Notes under the pieces: generated by a model
What the model was told of the DNA's origin: nothing
Databases searched by the model: none
What the model saw: only the letters and a program-made list of their open reading frames with translations
Translations under genes and position numbers: made by a program
Assembly (NCBI GenBank): GCA_036927565.1
Contig: JAYESD010000004.1
Coordinates: forward strand, 71,422,933-71,486,932
Length of the DNA: 64,000 bases
Reading direction: 5' to 3'
From: Tuctoria greenei
Lineage: Eukaryota; Streptophyta; Magnoliopsida; Poales; Poaceae
Shown: positions 1-15,030 of the stretch, in pieces
Numbering within the stretch: position 1 is the first letter of the stretch
How the letters are laid out: every line of letters starts with the position of its first letter

Positions 1-3000
1 ATTCCATGTTGTATATGTATTACGTAGACATACATATGTTTTCGGGAATTTTCAAAAAAATCAAATTTTCTTGTGAATTCAAAGGGTTTAGCCTTCGACC
101 GTAAATTTAATTTTTTTCGAGATCAAGCTTGTATTTCATGTTGTATATGTGTTGCATTTCCATACGTAAGTTTTTGGGAATTTTCAAAAAAATCAAATTT
201 TCGCGTGAATTCAAAGGGGTTGGCCATCTATTTTACTCAAAACGCAGTTTTCTTCCAAAAAATGATCGTAAATTCATTTTCTTCGAGATTGAGCTTGTAT
301 TCCATGTTGTATATGCATTACGTAGCCATACATAAGTTTTCGGGAATTTCCAAAAAATTCAAATTTTCGCGTGAATTCAATGGTGTTAGCCTTCTATTTT
401 ACTCAATTCGCAATTTTCTTCCAAAAATGACCGTAAACTCATTTTTCTTAAAAATGGTGCTTGTATCCCATGTTGTATATGTATTACAGAGCCATACGTA
501 AGTTTTTGGGAATTTTAAAATAATTAAAATTTTTGCGTGAATTCAAAGAGGTTAGCCCTCTATTTTACTCAAAACGCATTTTTCTTCCAAAAAATCACCG
601 TAAATTCATTTTCTTCGGGATCGTGCTTGTATTCCATGTGTTACTTGCATTAGGTAGCCATACGTAACTTTTTGAGAATTTTTAAAAAATTCAAATTTTG
701 GTGTGAATTCAAAGGATTTAGGCATTTTATTTTACTCAAAACTCAGTTTTCTTCCAAAAAATGACCGTAAATTCATTTTCCCATGTTGTATATGTATTAC
801 GTAGCCATACGTAAGTTTTCGGGAATTTTCAAAAAATTCAAATTTTCGAACGAATTCAAAGGGTTTGTCCTTCTATTTTACACAAAACTCACTTTTCTTC
901 CAAAAAATGACCGTAAATTCATTTTTCTTCGAGATCGAGCTGATATTCCAAGTTGTATATGTATTACGTAGTCATACGTAGGTTTTCGGGAATTTCTAAA
1001 AAAATTCAAATTTTCGTGTGAATTCGAAGGTATTAGCCTTTGATTTTACTCAAAAACGCAATTTTCTTCCAAAAAAGGACCATAAATTCATTTTTCTTCA
1101 ATATTAAGCTTGTATCCCATGTTGTATTTGTATTACATAGTCATACGTAACTTTTCAGGAATTTTAAAAAAATTAAAATTTTCGCGTGAATTCAATGTGG
1201 TTGGCCTTCTATTTTACTCAAAATGCAATCTTCTTCCAAAAATGACCGTAAATTCATTTTCTTTGGGATCGAGCTTGTATTCTATGTTGTATATGCATTA
1301 CGTAGCCATACGTAACTTTTCGAGAATTTTTGAAAATTTCAAATTTTCGTATGAATTCAAAGGGTTTAGCATTCTATTTTACTCAAAACTTAGTTTTCTT
1401 CCAAAAAATGACTGTGAATTCATTTTTCTTCAAGATTGAGCTTGTATCCCATGTTGTATCTGTATTACATAGCCATACGTAACTTTTCAGGAATTTTGAA
1501 AAAATTAAAATTTTTGGGTGAATTCAAAGTGGTTGGCCTTCTATTTTACTCAAAACGCAATTTTCTTCCAAAAAATGACCATAAATTCATTTTCTTCGGT
1601 ATTGAGCTTGTATTCCATGTTGTATATGCATTACGTAGCCATACGTAACTTTTCGGGGATTTTTGAAAAATTCAAATTTTCGTATGAATTCAAAGGGCTT
1701 AGCATTCTATTTTACTCAAAACTCAGTTTTCTTCCAAAAAATGACTGTAAATTAATTTTTCTTCAAGATCAAGCTTGTATCCCATGTTGTATATATATTA
1801 CGTAGCCATACGTAAGTTTTCGGGAATTTTCAAAAAACTCAAATTTTCGCGTGAATTCAAAGGGGTTGGCTATCTATTTTACTCAAAACGCAGTTTTCTT
1901 CCGAAAAATGATCGTAAATTCATTTTCTTCGAGACCGAGCTTGCATTCCATGTTGTATATGCTTTACGTAGCCATACGTAACTTTTCAGGAATTTTAAAA
2001 AAATAAAAATTTTTCGCGTGAATTCAAAGTGGTTGGCCTTCTATTTTACTCAAAACGCAATTTTCTTAAAAGAAATGACCGTAAATTCATTTTCTTCGGG
2101 ATCGAACTTGTATTCAATGTTGTATATGCATTAGGTAGCCATACGTAACTTTTCAGAATTTTCAAAAAATTCAAATTTCGTGTGAATTCAGAGGGTTTAG
2201 GCATTCTATTTTACTCAAAACTCAGTTTTCTTCCAAAAATGACCGTATATTCATTTTTCTTCTAGATCAAGCTTGTATCCCATGTTGTATATGTATTACG
2301 TAGCCATACGTAAGTTTTCGGGAATTTTCAAAAAATTCAAATTTTCGCATGAATTCAAAGGGGTTGGCCTTCTATTTTACTCAAAACTCGGTTTTCCAGA
2401 AAATGATCGTAAATTCATATTCTTCGAGATCGAGCTTGTATTCCATGTTGTATATGCATTACGTAGCCATACGTAAGTTTTCTGGAATTTTCAAAAAATT
2501 TAAATTTTCGAATGAATTCATAGGGTTTATCCTTCTATTTTACTCAAAACTCAGTTTTCTTCCAAAAAATGACCGTAAATTCATTTTTCTTCGAGATCGA
2601 GCTGGTCTTCCATGTTTTATATGTATTATGTAGTCATACGTAAGTTTTCGGGGATTTCCAAAAAAATTCAAATTTTCGCGTGAATTTAATGGTGTTAGCC
2701 TTTTATTTTACTCAATATGCAATTTTCTTCCGAAAAAGACCGTAAATTCATTTTTCTTCAAAATGGTGCTTGTATCCCATGTTGTATATGTATTACATAG
2801 GCATACGTAAGTTTTCGTGATTTTTAAAATAAATAAAATTTTTGCGTGAATTCAAAGGTGTTAGCCTTCTATTTTACTCAAAATGCAATTTTCTTCCAAA
2901 AAATGATCGTAAATTCATTTTCTTCGGGATCGAGCTTGTATTCCATGTTGTACATGCATTAGTTAGCCATACTTAACTTTTCGAGAATTTTCGAAAAATT

Positions 3001-3370
3001 CAAATTTTCTTGTGAATTCAAAGGGTTTAGGCATTCTATTTTACTCAAAACTCAGTTTTCTTCCAAAAAATGACTGTAAATTCATTTTTCTTCGAGATCA
3101 AGCTTGTATCCCATGTTGTATATGTATTATGTAGCCATACGTAAGTTTTTGGGAATTTCAAATAATTCAAATTTTCGCGTGAATTCAAAGGGGTTGGCCT
3201 TCTATTTTACTCAAAACGCAGTTTTCTTCCAAAAAATGATCGTAAATTCATATTCTTCGAGATCGAGCTTGTATTCCATGTTGTATATGCATTACGTAGC
3301 CATACGTAAGTTTTCGGGAATTTTAAAAAATTTGAAATTTTTGCATGAATTCAAAGGGGTTAGCCTTCGA
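1..3370 (+). repeat. Satellite subfamily block at the left edge
   Basis: About 20 monomers that mostly read ccttctattttactc rather than the ccttcgattttactc that dominates later. Many carry catacgtaacttttc after the TACGTA region. Monomers close to each other recur at 2-monomer (about 326 bp, for example 1,110 and 1,436) and 3-monomer (498 bp, 1,775 and 2,273) spacing, which suggests short local HORs. One monomer near 780 has lost about 20 bp (the ttcgagatcgagcttgtatt part), joining cattttc directly to ccatgttg. Confidence 0.7.
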
Positions 3371-5045
3371 TTTTACTCCTAACGATTTTTGGGAATTTAA
3401 AAAAAAATCAAATTTTCGATGTGAAATCAAAAGGGTTAGTATTCGATTTTACTAAAAACGCAGTTTTCTTCCAAAAGATGTTCGTAAATTCAATTTTCTT
3501 CGATATCGAGCTTGTATTCCATGTTGTATATCTATTACGTAGGCATACATAAGTTTTTAGGAATCTACAAAAAATTCAAATTTTCGGGTGAATTCAAAGG
3601 GGGTTAGCATTCGATTTTACTCAAAATGCAGTTTTCTTCCAAAAAATGATGTAAATTCATTTTTCTTGGAGATAGAGCTTGTATTCAATGTTGTATATGT
3701 ATTACGTAGCCATACATAAGTTTTTAGGAATTTTCATAAAATTCAAATTTTTGCGTGAATTCAAAGGGGTTAGCCTTCGATTTTACTCAAAACGCAGTTT
3801 TCTTCCAAAAAATGACTGTAAATTCATTTTTCTTTCAGATCGACCTTGTGTTCTATGTTGTATATGAATTACGTAGCCATACGTAAGTTTTCTAGAATTT
3901 TCAAAAAAATCGAATTTTTCACGTGAATTAAAAGGGCTTAGCCTTCGATTTTACCCGAAACACAATTTTCTTCCAAAAAAATGACTAAAAATTCATTTTC
4001 TTCGAGATCGAGCTTGTATTCATGTTTTATATGCATTACGTAGCCATACGTAAGTTTTCAGGAATTTTAAAAAATTTGATATTTTTGCATGAATTCAAAG
4101 GGTTTAGCCTTCGATTTTACTCCTAACGATTTTTGGGAATTAAAAAAAAATCAAATTTTCGATGTGAAATGAAAGGGGTTAGTATTCGATTTTACAAAAA
4201 ATGCAGTTTTCTTTCAAAAGATGTTCGTAAATTCATTTTCTTCGATGTCGAGCTTGTATTCCATGTTGTATATCTATTACGTAGGCATACATAAGTTTTT
4301 AGGAATCTACAAAACATTCAAATTTTTGCGTGAATTAAAAGGGGTTAGCCTCCGATTTTACCCAAAACACAATTTTCTTCCAAAAAATGACTGTAAATTT
4401 TTTTTTTTGAGATCGAGTTTGTATTCCATGTTGTATATGCATTACATAGCCACATGTAAGTTTTTGGGAATTTTCAAAAAGTTCAAATTTTCTCGTGGAT
4501 TCAAAGGTTTGATTTTACTAAAAACACTATTTTCTTCCAAAAAATGTCCGTAAATTCATTTTTGTTTGATATCGATCTTGTATTCAATGTTTTATATGTA
4601 TTGCATAAACATACATAAGATTTTGGGAATTTTAAAAAAAAATAGATTTTCGTGTGAATTCAAAGGGGTTAGTCTTCGATTTTACTTAAAACGCAGTTTT
4701 CTCCCAAAAAATGACTGTAAATTTATTTTTCTCTGAGATCGAGCTTGTAGCCCATGTTGTATATGTATTACGTAGCCATAAGTAAGTTTTTGAGATTTTC
4801 AAAAAATTCCCAAAATCTATTTTTCACGTGAATTAAAAGGGGTTAGTCTTCGATTTTACCCGAAACACAATTTCTTCCAGAAAAAATGACTGTAAATTCA
4901 TTTTCTTCGAGATCGAGCTTGTATTCCATGTTGTATATGCATTACGTAGCCATACGTAAGTTTTCGGGAATTTTAAAAAATTTGAAATTTTTGCATGAAT
5001 TCAAAGGGGTTAGCCTTCGATTTTACTCCTAACGATTTTTGGGAA
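3371..5045 (+). repeat. Block with three copies of a truncated 'cctaacgat' monomer
   Basis: At 3,378, 4,122 and 5,028 the monomer jumps from ttttactcctaacg straight to tttttgggaattt, losing roughly 95 bp (the gttttcttcc part and the start of the next unit). The same break occurs three times at 744- and 906-bp spacing, always followed by the variant ttcgatgtgaaatc monomer. The broken unit was therefore copied as part of a larger block rather than arising three times. Confidence 0.75.
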
Positions 5046-8000
5046 TTTAAAAAAATCAAATTTCGATGTGAAATCAAAGGGGTTAGTATTCGATTTTACT
5101 AAAAATGCAGTTTTCTTCCAAAAGATGTTCGTAAATTCATTTTTCTTCGATATCGAGCTTGTATTCCATGTTGTATATGTATTACGTTGGCATACATAAG
5201 TTTTTAAGAATCTACAAAATATTCAAATTTTCGCGTGAATTCAAAGGGGTTAGCATTCGATTTTACTCAAAACGCAGTTTTCTTCCAAAAAATGACCGTA
5301 AATTTATTTTTCTTCGCGATCGAGTTTGTATCTCATGTTGTATAAGTATTGCGTAGCCATGTGTAAGTTTTTTGGAATTTTCAAAAAATTAAAATATTCG
5401 CGTGAATTCAAAGAAGTTAGCCTTCTATTTTACTCAAAACGTAGTTTTCTTCCAAAAAATGACCGTAACTTCATTTTCTTCGAGATCGAGCATGTATTCC
5501 ATGTTGTATATATATTCTGTAGCCATACGTAAGTTTTAAGAATTAAAAAATAAACAAATTTTTGAGTGAATTCAAAGGGTTAGCCTTCTATTTTACTTAG
5601 ACGCGGTTTTCTTCCAAAGAATGACCGTAAATATATTTTTTTTTCGAGATCGAGATTGTATTCCATGTTGTATATGTATTCCGTAGCCAAATGTAAGTTT
5701 TTGGGAATTTAAAAAAAAATCAAATTTTCGATGTGAAATCAAAGGGGTTAGTATTCGATTTTACTAAAAACGCAGTTTTCTTCCATAAGATGTTCGTAAA
5801 TTCATTTTTCTTCGATATCGAGCTTGTATTCCATGTTGTATATGTATTACGTAGGCATACATATGTTTTTAGGAATTTACAAAAAAATCAAATTTTCGCG
5901 TGAATTCAAAGGGTTTAGCCTTCGATTTTACTCAAAATGCAGTTTTCTTCCAAAAAAATGACGTAAATTCATTTTTCTTCGAGATAGAGCTTGTATTCAA
6001 TGTTGTATATGTATTACGTAGCCATACATAATATTTTAGGAATTTTCATAAAATCCAAATTTTCGCTTGAATTCAAAAGGGGTTAGCCTTCGATTTTACT
6101 CAAAACGCAGGTCTTCCGAAAAATGATAAATTTATTTTTCTTCGACATGAACCATGTATTCCATGTTGCATATGTATTATGTATCCATACATAAGTTTTC
6201 ATAAATTTTAAAAAAAAATCAAATTTTTGCGTGAATTCAAAGGTGTAAGCCTTCATTTTACCCCAAACGCAGTTTACTTACAAGAAATGACCATAAATTC
6301 ATTTTTATCGAGATCGAGCTTGCATTTCATGTTTTATATTCATTACGCACCAATATGTAACTTTTCACGAATTTTTAAAATTTCAAATTTTCGCGTGAAT
6401 TCAAAGGGGTTAGCCTTCGATTTTACTCAAAACGCAGTTTTCTTCCAAAAAATGACCGTAAATTCATTTTTCTTTGAGATCGAGCTTGTATTATTTGTTT
6501 TATATGAATTACATAGCCATACATAAGTTTTCTAGAATTTTCAAAAAAATATAATTTTCACGTGAATTCAAAGGGGTTAACCGTCGATTTTAACAAAAAT
6601 GCAGTTTTCTTCCAAAAAATGACTGTAAATTCATTTTCTTCGAGATCGAGCATGTATTCCAAGTTGTATATGCATTACGTAGCCACATATAAGTTTTTGG
6701 GAATTTGCAAAAAATTAAAATTTTCTCGTGGATTCAAAGGTTTGATTTTACTAAAAACGCAATTTTCTTACAAAAAATGTACGTAAATTCATTGTTCTTT
6801 GATATCGAGCTCGTATTCAATGTTGTATATGTATTGCGTAGTCATACGTAAGATTTTGGGAATTTAAAAAAAAAATCAAATTTTTGCGTGAATTCAAAGG
6901 GGTTAGACTTCGATTTTACTTAAAATGCAGTTTTCTCCCAAAAAATGATAGTAAATTTATTTTTCTTCGAGATCGATCTTGTATCCCATATTGTATATGT
7001 ATTACGTAGCCATACGTAAGTTTTCGGGATTTTCAAAAAATTCAAATTATCACGTGATTTCAAAGGGGTTAGCCTTCTATTTTACTCAGAATGTAGTTTT
7101 CTTCCAAAAAATGATCGTAAATTCATTTTATACAAGATCGAGCTTGAATTCCATGTTGTATATGTATTCTTTGGCCATACGTAAGTTTTTAAGAATTAAA
7201 AAAATAAACAAATTTTTGAGTGAATTCAAAGGGGTTAGCCTTCGATTTTACTCAGACGCGGTTTTCATCAAAAGAATGACCGTAGATATATATTTTTTTG
7301 AGATCGAGCTTGTATTCTATGTTGTATATGTATTCTGTAGCCAAACGTAAGTTTTAGGAATTAAAAAAAATCAAATTTTTGATGTGAAATCAAAGAGGTT
7401 AGTATTCGATTTTACTAAAAATGCAGTTTTCTTCCAAAAGATGTTCGTAAATTCATTTTTCTTTGATATCGAGCTTGTATTCCATGTTGTATATGTATTA
7501 CGAAGGCATACATAAGTTTTTAGGAATCCACAAAAAAATTCAAATTTTCGCGTGAATTCAAAGGGGTTAGCATTCGATTTTACTCAAAATGCAGTTTTCT
7601 TCCAAAAAATGACGTAAATTCATTTTTCTTGGAGATAGAGCTTGTATTCAAAGTTGTATATGTATTACGTAGCCATACATAAGTTTTTAGGAATTTTCAT
7701 TAAATTCAAATTTCGCGTGAGTTCAAAGGGGTTAGCCTTCGATTTTACCAGAAACACAATTTTCTTCCAAAAAAGGATTGTAAATTCATTTTTTTTGAGA
7801 TCGAGCTTGTATTCCATGTTGTATATGCATTACATAGCCACATGTAAGTTTTTGGGAATTTTCAAAAAATTCAAATTTTCTCGTGGATTCAAAGGTTTGA
7901 TTTTACTAAAAACGCAATTTTCTTCCAAAAAATATCCGTAAATTCATTTTTCTTTGATATCGAGCTTGTATTAAATGTTTTATATGTATTGCGTAGTCAT

Positions 8001-11000
8001 ACGTAAGATTTTGGGAATTTTCAAAAAAATCAGATTTTCGCGTGAACTCAAAGGGGTTAGCCTTCGATTTTACTTAGAACGCAGTTTTCTCCCAAAAAAT
8101 GACCGTGAATTTATTTTTCTCCGAGATTGAGATTGTAGCCCATGTCTTATATGTATTACGTATCCATAAGTAAGTTTTCGAGATTTTCAAAAAATTCAAA
8201 TTTTCGCGTGAATTCAAAGGGGTTAGCCTTCGATTTTACTTAATACACAATTTCCTCCCAAAAAATGACCGTAAATTTATTTTTCCCTAAGATAGAGCTT
8301 GTATTCCATGTTGTATATATATTACATAGCCATATGTAAGTTTTCACAAATTTTTAAAATTTCAAATTTTCGCGTGAATTCAAAGGGGTTAGCCTTCGAT
8401 TTTACTCATAACGGAGTTTTCTTCCAAAAACTGACCGTAAATTCATTTTTCTTCGAGATCGAGCTTGTATTCCATGTTGTATATGCATTACGTAGCCATA
8501 CGTACGTTTTTGGGAATTTTAAAAAACAATCAAATTGTCGCGTGAATTAAAAGGGGTTAGCCTTCGATTTTGTCCAAAACGCGGTTTTCTTCCAAAAAAT
8601 GACCATAAATTTATTTTTATTCAAGATCGATCTTGTATCCCATGTTGTATATGTATTGCGTAGCCATATGTAAGTTTTCTGGAATTTTGAAAAAGTTAAA
8701 ATTTTCGCGTGAATTCAAAGGTTTAGTCTTCTATTTTACTCAAAATGTAGTTTTCTTCCAAAAAATGTCCGTAAATTTATTTTCTTTGAGATCGAACTTG
8801 TATACCACATTGTATATGTATAGCGTACTTATACGTAATTTTTTGGGAATTTTCAAAAAAAATCAAATTTGGGCGTGAATTCATAGAGGTTAGCCTTCGA
8901 TTTTACTTAAAACGTAGTTTTCTTTCAGAAAAAAGTCCGTTAATTCTTTTTCTTCGAGATCGACCATGTATTTTATGTTGTATATGCATTACGTACCCAT
9001 ACGTAAGTTTTTGCAAATTTTCAAAAATTTGAAATTTTCGCGTGAATTCAAAGGGGTTAGCATTCAATTTTACTCCAAACACAGTTTTATGCAACAAAAT
9101 TACTGTAAATTCATTTTTTTTTTGATATCGAGCTTGTACTCCATGTTGTATATGTCTTACATAGCCATACGTAAGTTTCCGGAATTTTAAAAAATATGAA
9201 ATTTTCACATTAATTCAAAGGTTTAGCCTTCGATTTTACTCAAAACGCGGTTTTCTTCCAAAAATGACCGTAAATTTATTTTTCTTCGCGATCGAGCTTG
9301 TATCTCATGTTGTATATGTATTGCGTAGCCATATGTAAGTTTTCTGGAATTTTCAAAAAATTAAGATTTTCGCGTGAATTCAAAGAAGTTAGCCTTCTAT
9401 TTTACTCAAAATGTAGTTTTCTTCCAAAAAAATGACCGTAAATTCATTTTCTTCAAGATCAAGCATGTATTCCATGTTGTATATGTATTCTGTAGCCATA
9501 CGTAAGTTTTTAAGAATTAAAAAATAAACAAATTTTTGAGTGAATTCAAAGGGGTTAGCCTTCGATTTTACTCAAACGCGGTTTTCTTCCAAAGAATGAC
9601 CGTAAATATATTTTTTTTCGAGATCGAGATTGTATTCCATGTTGTATATGTATTCCTTAGCCAAACGTAAGTTTTTGGGAATTTTAAAAAAAAATCAAAT
9701 TTTCAATGTGAAATCAAAGGGGTTAGTATTCGATTTTACTAAAAACGCAGTTTTCTTCCATAAGATGTTCGTAAATTCATTTTTCTTCGATATCGAGCTT
9801 GTATTCCATGTTGTATATGTATTACGTAGGCATACATATGTTTTTAGTAATTTACGAAAAATTCAAATTTTCGCGTGAATTCAAAGGGGTTAGCCTTCGA
9901 TTTTACTCAAAATGCAGTTTTCTTCCAAAAAAATGACGTAAATTCATTTTTCTTCGATATAGAGCTTGTATTCAATGTTGTATATGTATTATGTAGCCAT
10001 ACATAAGATTTTAGGAATTTTCATAAAATTCAAATTCTCGCGTGAATTCAAAAGGGTTAGCCTTCGATTTTACTCAAAACGCAGGTTCCTTCCGAAAAAT
10101 GACCATAGATTTATTTTTCTTCGACATCAACCATGTATTCCATGTTGCATATGTATTATGTAGCCATACATAAGTTTTCATAAATTTTTAAAAAATTCAA
10201 ATTTTTGTGTGAATTCAAAGGTGTAAGCCTTCATTTTACCCCAAACGCAGTTTACTTACAAGAAATGACCATAAATTCATTTTTGTCGAGATCGAGCTTG
10301 CATTTCATGTTTTATATTCATTACGTACCAATATGTAACTTTTCAAGAATTTTTAAAAATTTTGAATTCTTGCGTGAATTCAAAGTGGTTAGCCTTCGAT
10401 TTTACTCAAAACGCAGTTTCTTCCAAAAAATGACCGTAAATTCATTTTTCTTTGAGATCAAGCTTGTATTCTTTGTTGTATATGAATTACGTAGCCATAA
10501 ATAAGTTTTCTAGAATTTTCAAAAAAAAATCAAATTTTCACGTGAATTCAAAGGGGTTAACCGTCGATTTTAACAAAAACGCAGTTTTCTTCCAAAAAAA
10601 TGACTGTAAATTCATTTTCTTCGAGATCGAGCTTGTATTCCAAGTTGTATATGCATTACGTAGCCACATATAAGTTTTTGGGAATTTGCAAAAAATAAAA
10701 ATTTTCTCATGGATTCAAAGGTTCAATTTTACTAAAAACACAATTTTCTTCCAAAAAATGTACGTAAATTCATTGTTCTTTGATATCGGGCTCGTATTCA
10801 ATGTTGTATATGTATTGTGTAGTCATACGTAAGATTTTGGGAATTTAAAAAAAAAATCAGATTTTCGTGTGAATTCAAAGGGGTTAGCCTCCGATTTTAC
10901 TTAAAATGCAGTTTTCTCCCAAGAAATGACCGTAAATTTATTTTTCTTCGAGATTGATCTTGTATCCCATGTTGTATATGTATTACGTAGCCATAAGTAC

Positions 11001-13609
11001 GTTTTTGCGATTTTCAAAAAATTCATATTTTCACGTGATTTCAAAGGGGTGAGCCTTCTATTTTACTCAGAACGTAGTTTTCTTCCAAAAAATGATCGTA
11101 AATTCATTTTATACAAGATCGAGCTTGTATTCCATGTTGTATATGTATTCTGTAGCCATACGTAAGTTTTTAAGAATTAAAAAATAATCAAATTTTTGAG
11201 TGAATTCAAAGGGGGTTAGCCTTCGATTTTACTCAAACGCGGTTTTCATCAAAAGAATGACAGTAAACATATTTTTTTTTTTTGAGATCGATCTTTTATT
11301 CCATGTTGTATATGTATTCCATAGACAAAAGTAAGTTTTTGGGAATTTAAAAAAAATCAAATTTTTGATGTGAAATCAAAGAGGTTAGTATTCGATTTTA
11401 CTAAAAAATGCAGTTTTTTTCCAAAAGATGTTCGTAAATTCATTTTTCTTTGATATCGAGCTTGTATTCCATGTTGTATATGTATTACAGAGGCATACAT
11501 AAGTTTTTAGGAATCTACAAAAAATTCAAATTTTCACGTGAATTCAAAGGGGTTAGCATTCGATTTACTCAAAATGCAGTTTTCATCCAAAAAATGACGT
11601 AAATTCATTTTTCTTGGAGATAGAGCTTGTATTCAATGTTGTATATGTATTACGTAGCCATACATAAGTTTTTAGTAATTTTCATTAAATTCAAATTTCA
11701 CGTGAGTTCAAAGGGGTTAGCCTTCGATTTTACCCGAAACGCAATTTTCTTCCAAAAAAATGATTGTAAATTCATTTTCTTCGAGATCGAGCTTGTATTC
11801 CATGTTGTATATGCATTACGTAGCCAATGTAAGTTTTTGGGAATTTTCAAAAAATTCAAATTTTCTCGTGGATTCAAAGGTTCGATTTTACTAAAAACAC
11901 AATTTTCTTCCAAAAAATATCCGTAAATTCATTTTTCTTCGAGATCGAGCTTGTATTCCATGTTTTATATGCATTACGTAGCCATACGTACGTTTTTGGG
12001 AATTTAAAAAACAATCAAATTGTCGCGTGAATTAAAAGGGGTTATCCTTCGATTTTACCCAAAACGCGGTTTTCTTCCAAAAAATGACCATAAATTTATT
12101 TTTATTCAAGATCGATCTTTTACCCCATGTTGTATATGTATTGCGTAGCCATATGTAAGTTTTCAGGAATTTTGAAAAAGTTAAAATTTTCGCGTGAATT
12201 CAAAGATTTAGTCTTCTATTTACTCAAAATGTAGTTTTCTTCCAAAAAATGACCGTAAATTCATTTTCTTTGAGATGGAACTTGTATTCCACGTTGTATA
12301 TGTATAGCGTAGTTATACGTAATTTTTTGGGAATTTTCAAAAAAAATCAAATTTGGGCGTGAATTCATAGAGGTTAGCCTTCGATTTTACTTAAAACGTA
12401 GTTTTCTTTCAGAAAAAAGACCGTTAATTCATTTTCTTCGAGATCGACCTTGTATTTCATGTTGTATATGCTTTACCTACCCATACGTAAGTTTTTGCAA
12501 ATTTTCAAAATTTGAAATTTTCGCGTGAATTCAAAGGGGTTAGCATTCGATTTTACCCCAAACACAGTTTTCTGCAACAAAATTACTGTAAATTCATTTT
12601 TTTTGATATCGAGCTTGTACTCCATGTTGTATATGTCTTAAATAGCCATACGTAAGTTTCCGGAATTTTAAAAAATATGAAATTTTCACATTAATTCAAA
12701 GGTTTAGCCTTCGATTTTACTCAAAACGCGGTTTTCTTCCAAAAAATGACCGTAAATTTATTTTTCTCGCGATCGAGCTTGTATCTCATGTTGTATATGT
12801 ATTGCGTAGCCATATGTAAGTTTTCTGGAATTTTCAAAAAATTAAGATTTTCGCGTGAATTCAAAGAAGTTAGCCTTCTATTTTACTCAAAATGTAGTTT
12901 TCTTCCAAAAAATGGCCGTAAATTCATTTTCTTCGAGATCGAGCATGTATTCCATGTTGTATATGTATTCTGTAGCCATACGTAAGTTTTTAAGAATTAA
13001 AAAATAAACAAATTTTTGAGTGAATTCAAAGGGGTTAGCCTTCGATTTTACTCAAACGCGGTTTTCTTCCAAAGAATGACCGTAAATATATTTTTTTTTT
13101 CGAGATCGAGATTGTATTCCATGTTGTATATGTATTCCTTAGCCAAACGTAAGTTTTTGAGAATTTAAAAAAAAAATCAAATTTTCGATGTGAAATCAAA
13201 GGGGTTAGTATTCGATTTTACTAAAAACGCAGTTTTCTTCCATAAGATGTTCGTAAATTCATTTTTCTTCGATATAGAGCTTGTATTCCATGTTGTATAT
13301 GTATTACATAGGCATACATATGTTTTTAGGAATTTACAAAAAAATCAAATTTTCGCGTGAATTCAAAGGGGTTAGCCTTCGATTTTACTCAAAATGTAGT
13401 TTTCTTCCAAAAAAATGACGTAAATTCATTTTTCTTCGAGATAGAGCTTGTATTCAATGTTGTATATGTATTACGTAGCCATACATAAGTTTTTAGGAAT
13501 TTTCATTAAATTCAAATTTCGCGTGAGTTCAAAGGGGTTAGCCTTCGATTTTACACGAAACGCAATTTTTTTCCAAAAAATGATTGTAAATTCATTTTCT
13601 TCGAGATCG

Positions 13610-15030
13610 AGCTTGTATTCCATGTTGTATATGCATTACGTAAATTCATTTTTCTTCGAGATAGAGCTTGTATTCAATGTTGTATATGTATTATGTAGCC
13701 ATACATAAAATTTTAGGAATTTTAATAAAATTCAAATTATTTGCGGTGAATTCAAAGGGGTTAACCGTTGATTTTAACAAAAATGCAGTTTTCTTCCAAA
13801 AAAATGACTGTAAATTCATTTTCTTCGAGATCGAGCTTGTATTCCAAGTTGTATATGCATACGTAGCCACATATAAGTTTTTGGGAATTTGCAAAAAATT
13901 AAAATTTTCTCGTGGATTCAAAGGTTCAAATTTACTAAAAACACAATTTTCTTCCAAAAAATGTACGTAAATTCATTGTTCTTTGATATCGAGCTCGTAT
14001 TCAATGTTGTATATGTATTGCGTAGTCATACGTAAGATTTTGGGAATTTAAAAAAAATCAGATTTTCGCATGAATTCAAAGGGTTAGCCTCCGATTTTAC
14101 TTAAAATGCAGTTTTTCTCGCAAGAAATGACCGTAAATTTATTTTTCTTCGAGATTGAGCTTGTATCCCATGTTCTAATATGTATTACGTAGCCATAAGT
14201 AAGTTTTTGAGATTTTCAAAAAATTCAAATTTTCACGTGATTTCAAAGGGGTGAGCCTTCTATTTTACTCAGAACGTAGTTTTCTTCCAAAAAATGATCG
14301 TAAATTCATTTTATACAAGATCGAGCTTGTATTACATGTTGTATATGTATTCTGTAGCCATACGTAAGTTTTTAAGAATTAAAAAATAATCAAATTTTTG
14401 AGTGAATTCAAAGGGGTTAGCCTTCGATTTTACTCAAACGCGGCTTTTCATCCAAAGAATGACCGTAAATATATATTTTTTTTTTGAGATCGAGCTTTTA
14501 TTCCATGTTGTATATGTATTCCATAGCCAAACGTAAGTTTTTGGGAATTTAAAAAAAATCAAATTTTCGATGTGAAATCAAAGAGGTTAGTATTCGATTT
14601 TACTAAAAATGCAGTTTTTTTCCAAAAGATGTTCGTAAATTCATTTTTCTTTGATATCGAGCTTGTATTCCATGTTGTATATGTATTACAGAGGCATACA
14701 TAAGTTTTTAGGAATCTACAAAAAATTCAAATTTTCGCGTGAATTCAAAGGGGTTAGCATTCGATTTTACTCAAAATGCAGTTTTCATCCAAAAAATGAC
14801 GTAAATTCATTTTTCTTGGAGATAGAGCTTGTATTCAATGTTGTATATGTATTACGTAGCCATACATAAGTTTTTAGGAATTTTCATTAAATTCAAATTT
14901 CACGTGAGTTCAAAGGGGTTAGCCTTCGATTTTACCTGAAACGCAATTTTCTTCCAAAAAATGATTGTAAATTCATTTTCTTCGAGATCGAGCTTGTATT
15001 CCATGTTGTATATGCATTACGTAAATTCAT
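13610..15030 (+). repeat. Local ~1.38-kb duplication marked by a fused monomer
   Basis: At 13,637 and again at 15,018 a monomer passes from tgcattacgta directly into aattcatttttcttcgag, skipping most of a unit. The join falls on the CGTA shared by attacgtagcc and gaccgtaaattc. The two joins are 1,381 bp apart and are followed by the same monomer order. One deletion was therefore duplicated, and this explains the extra length of the HOR interval here. Confidence 0.75.
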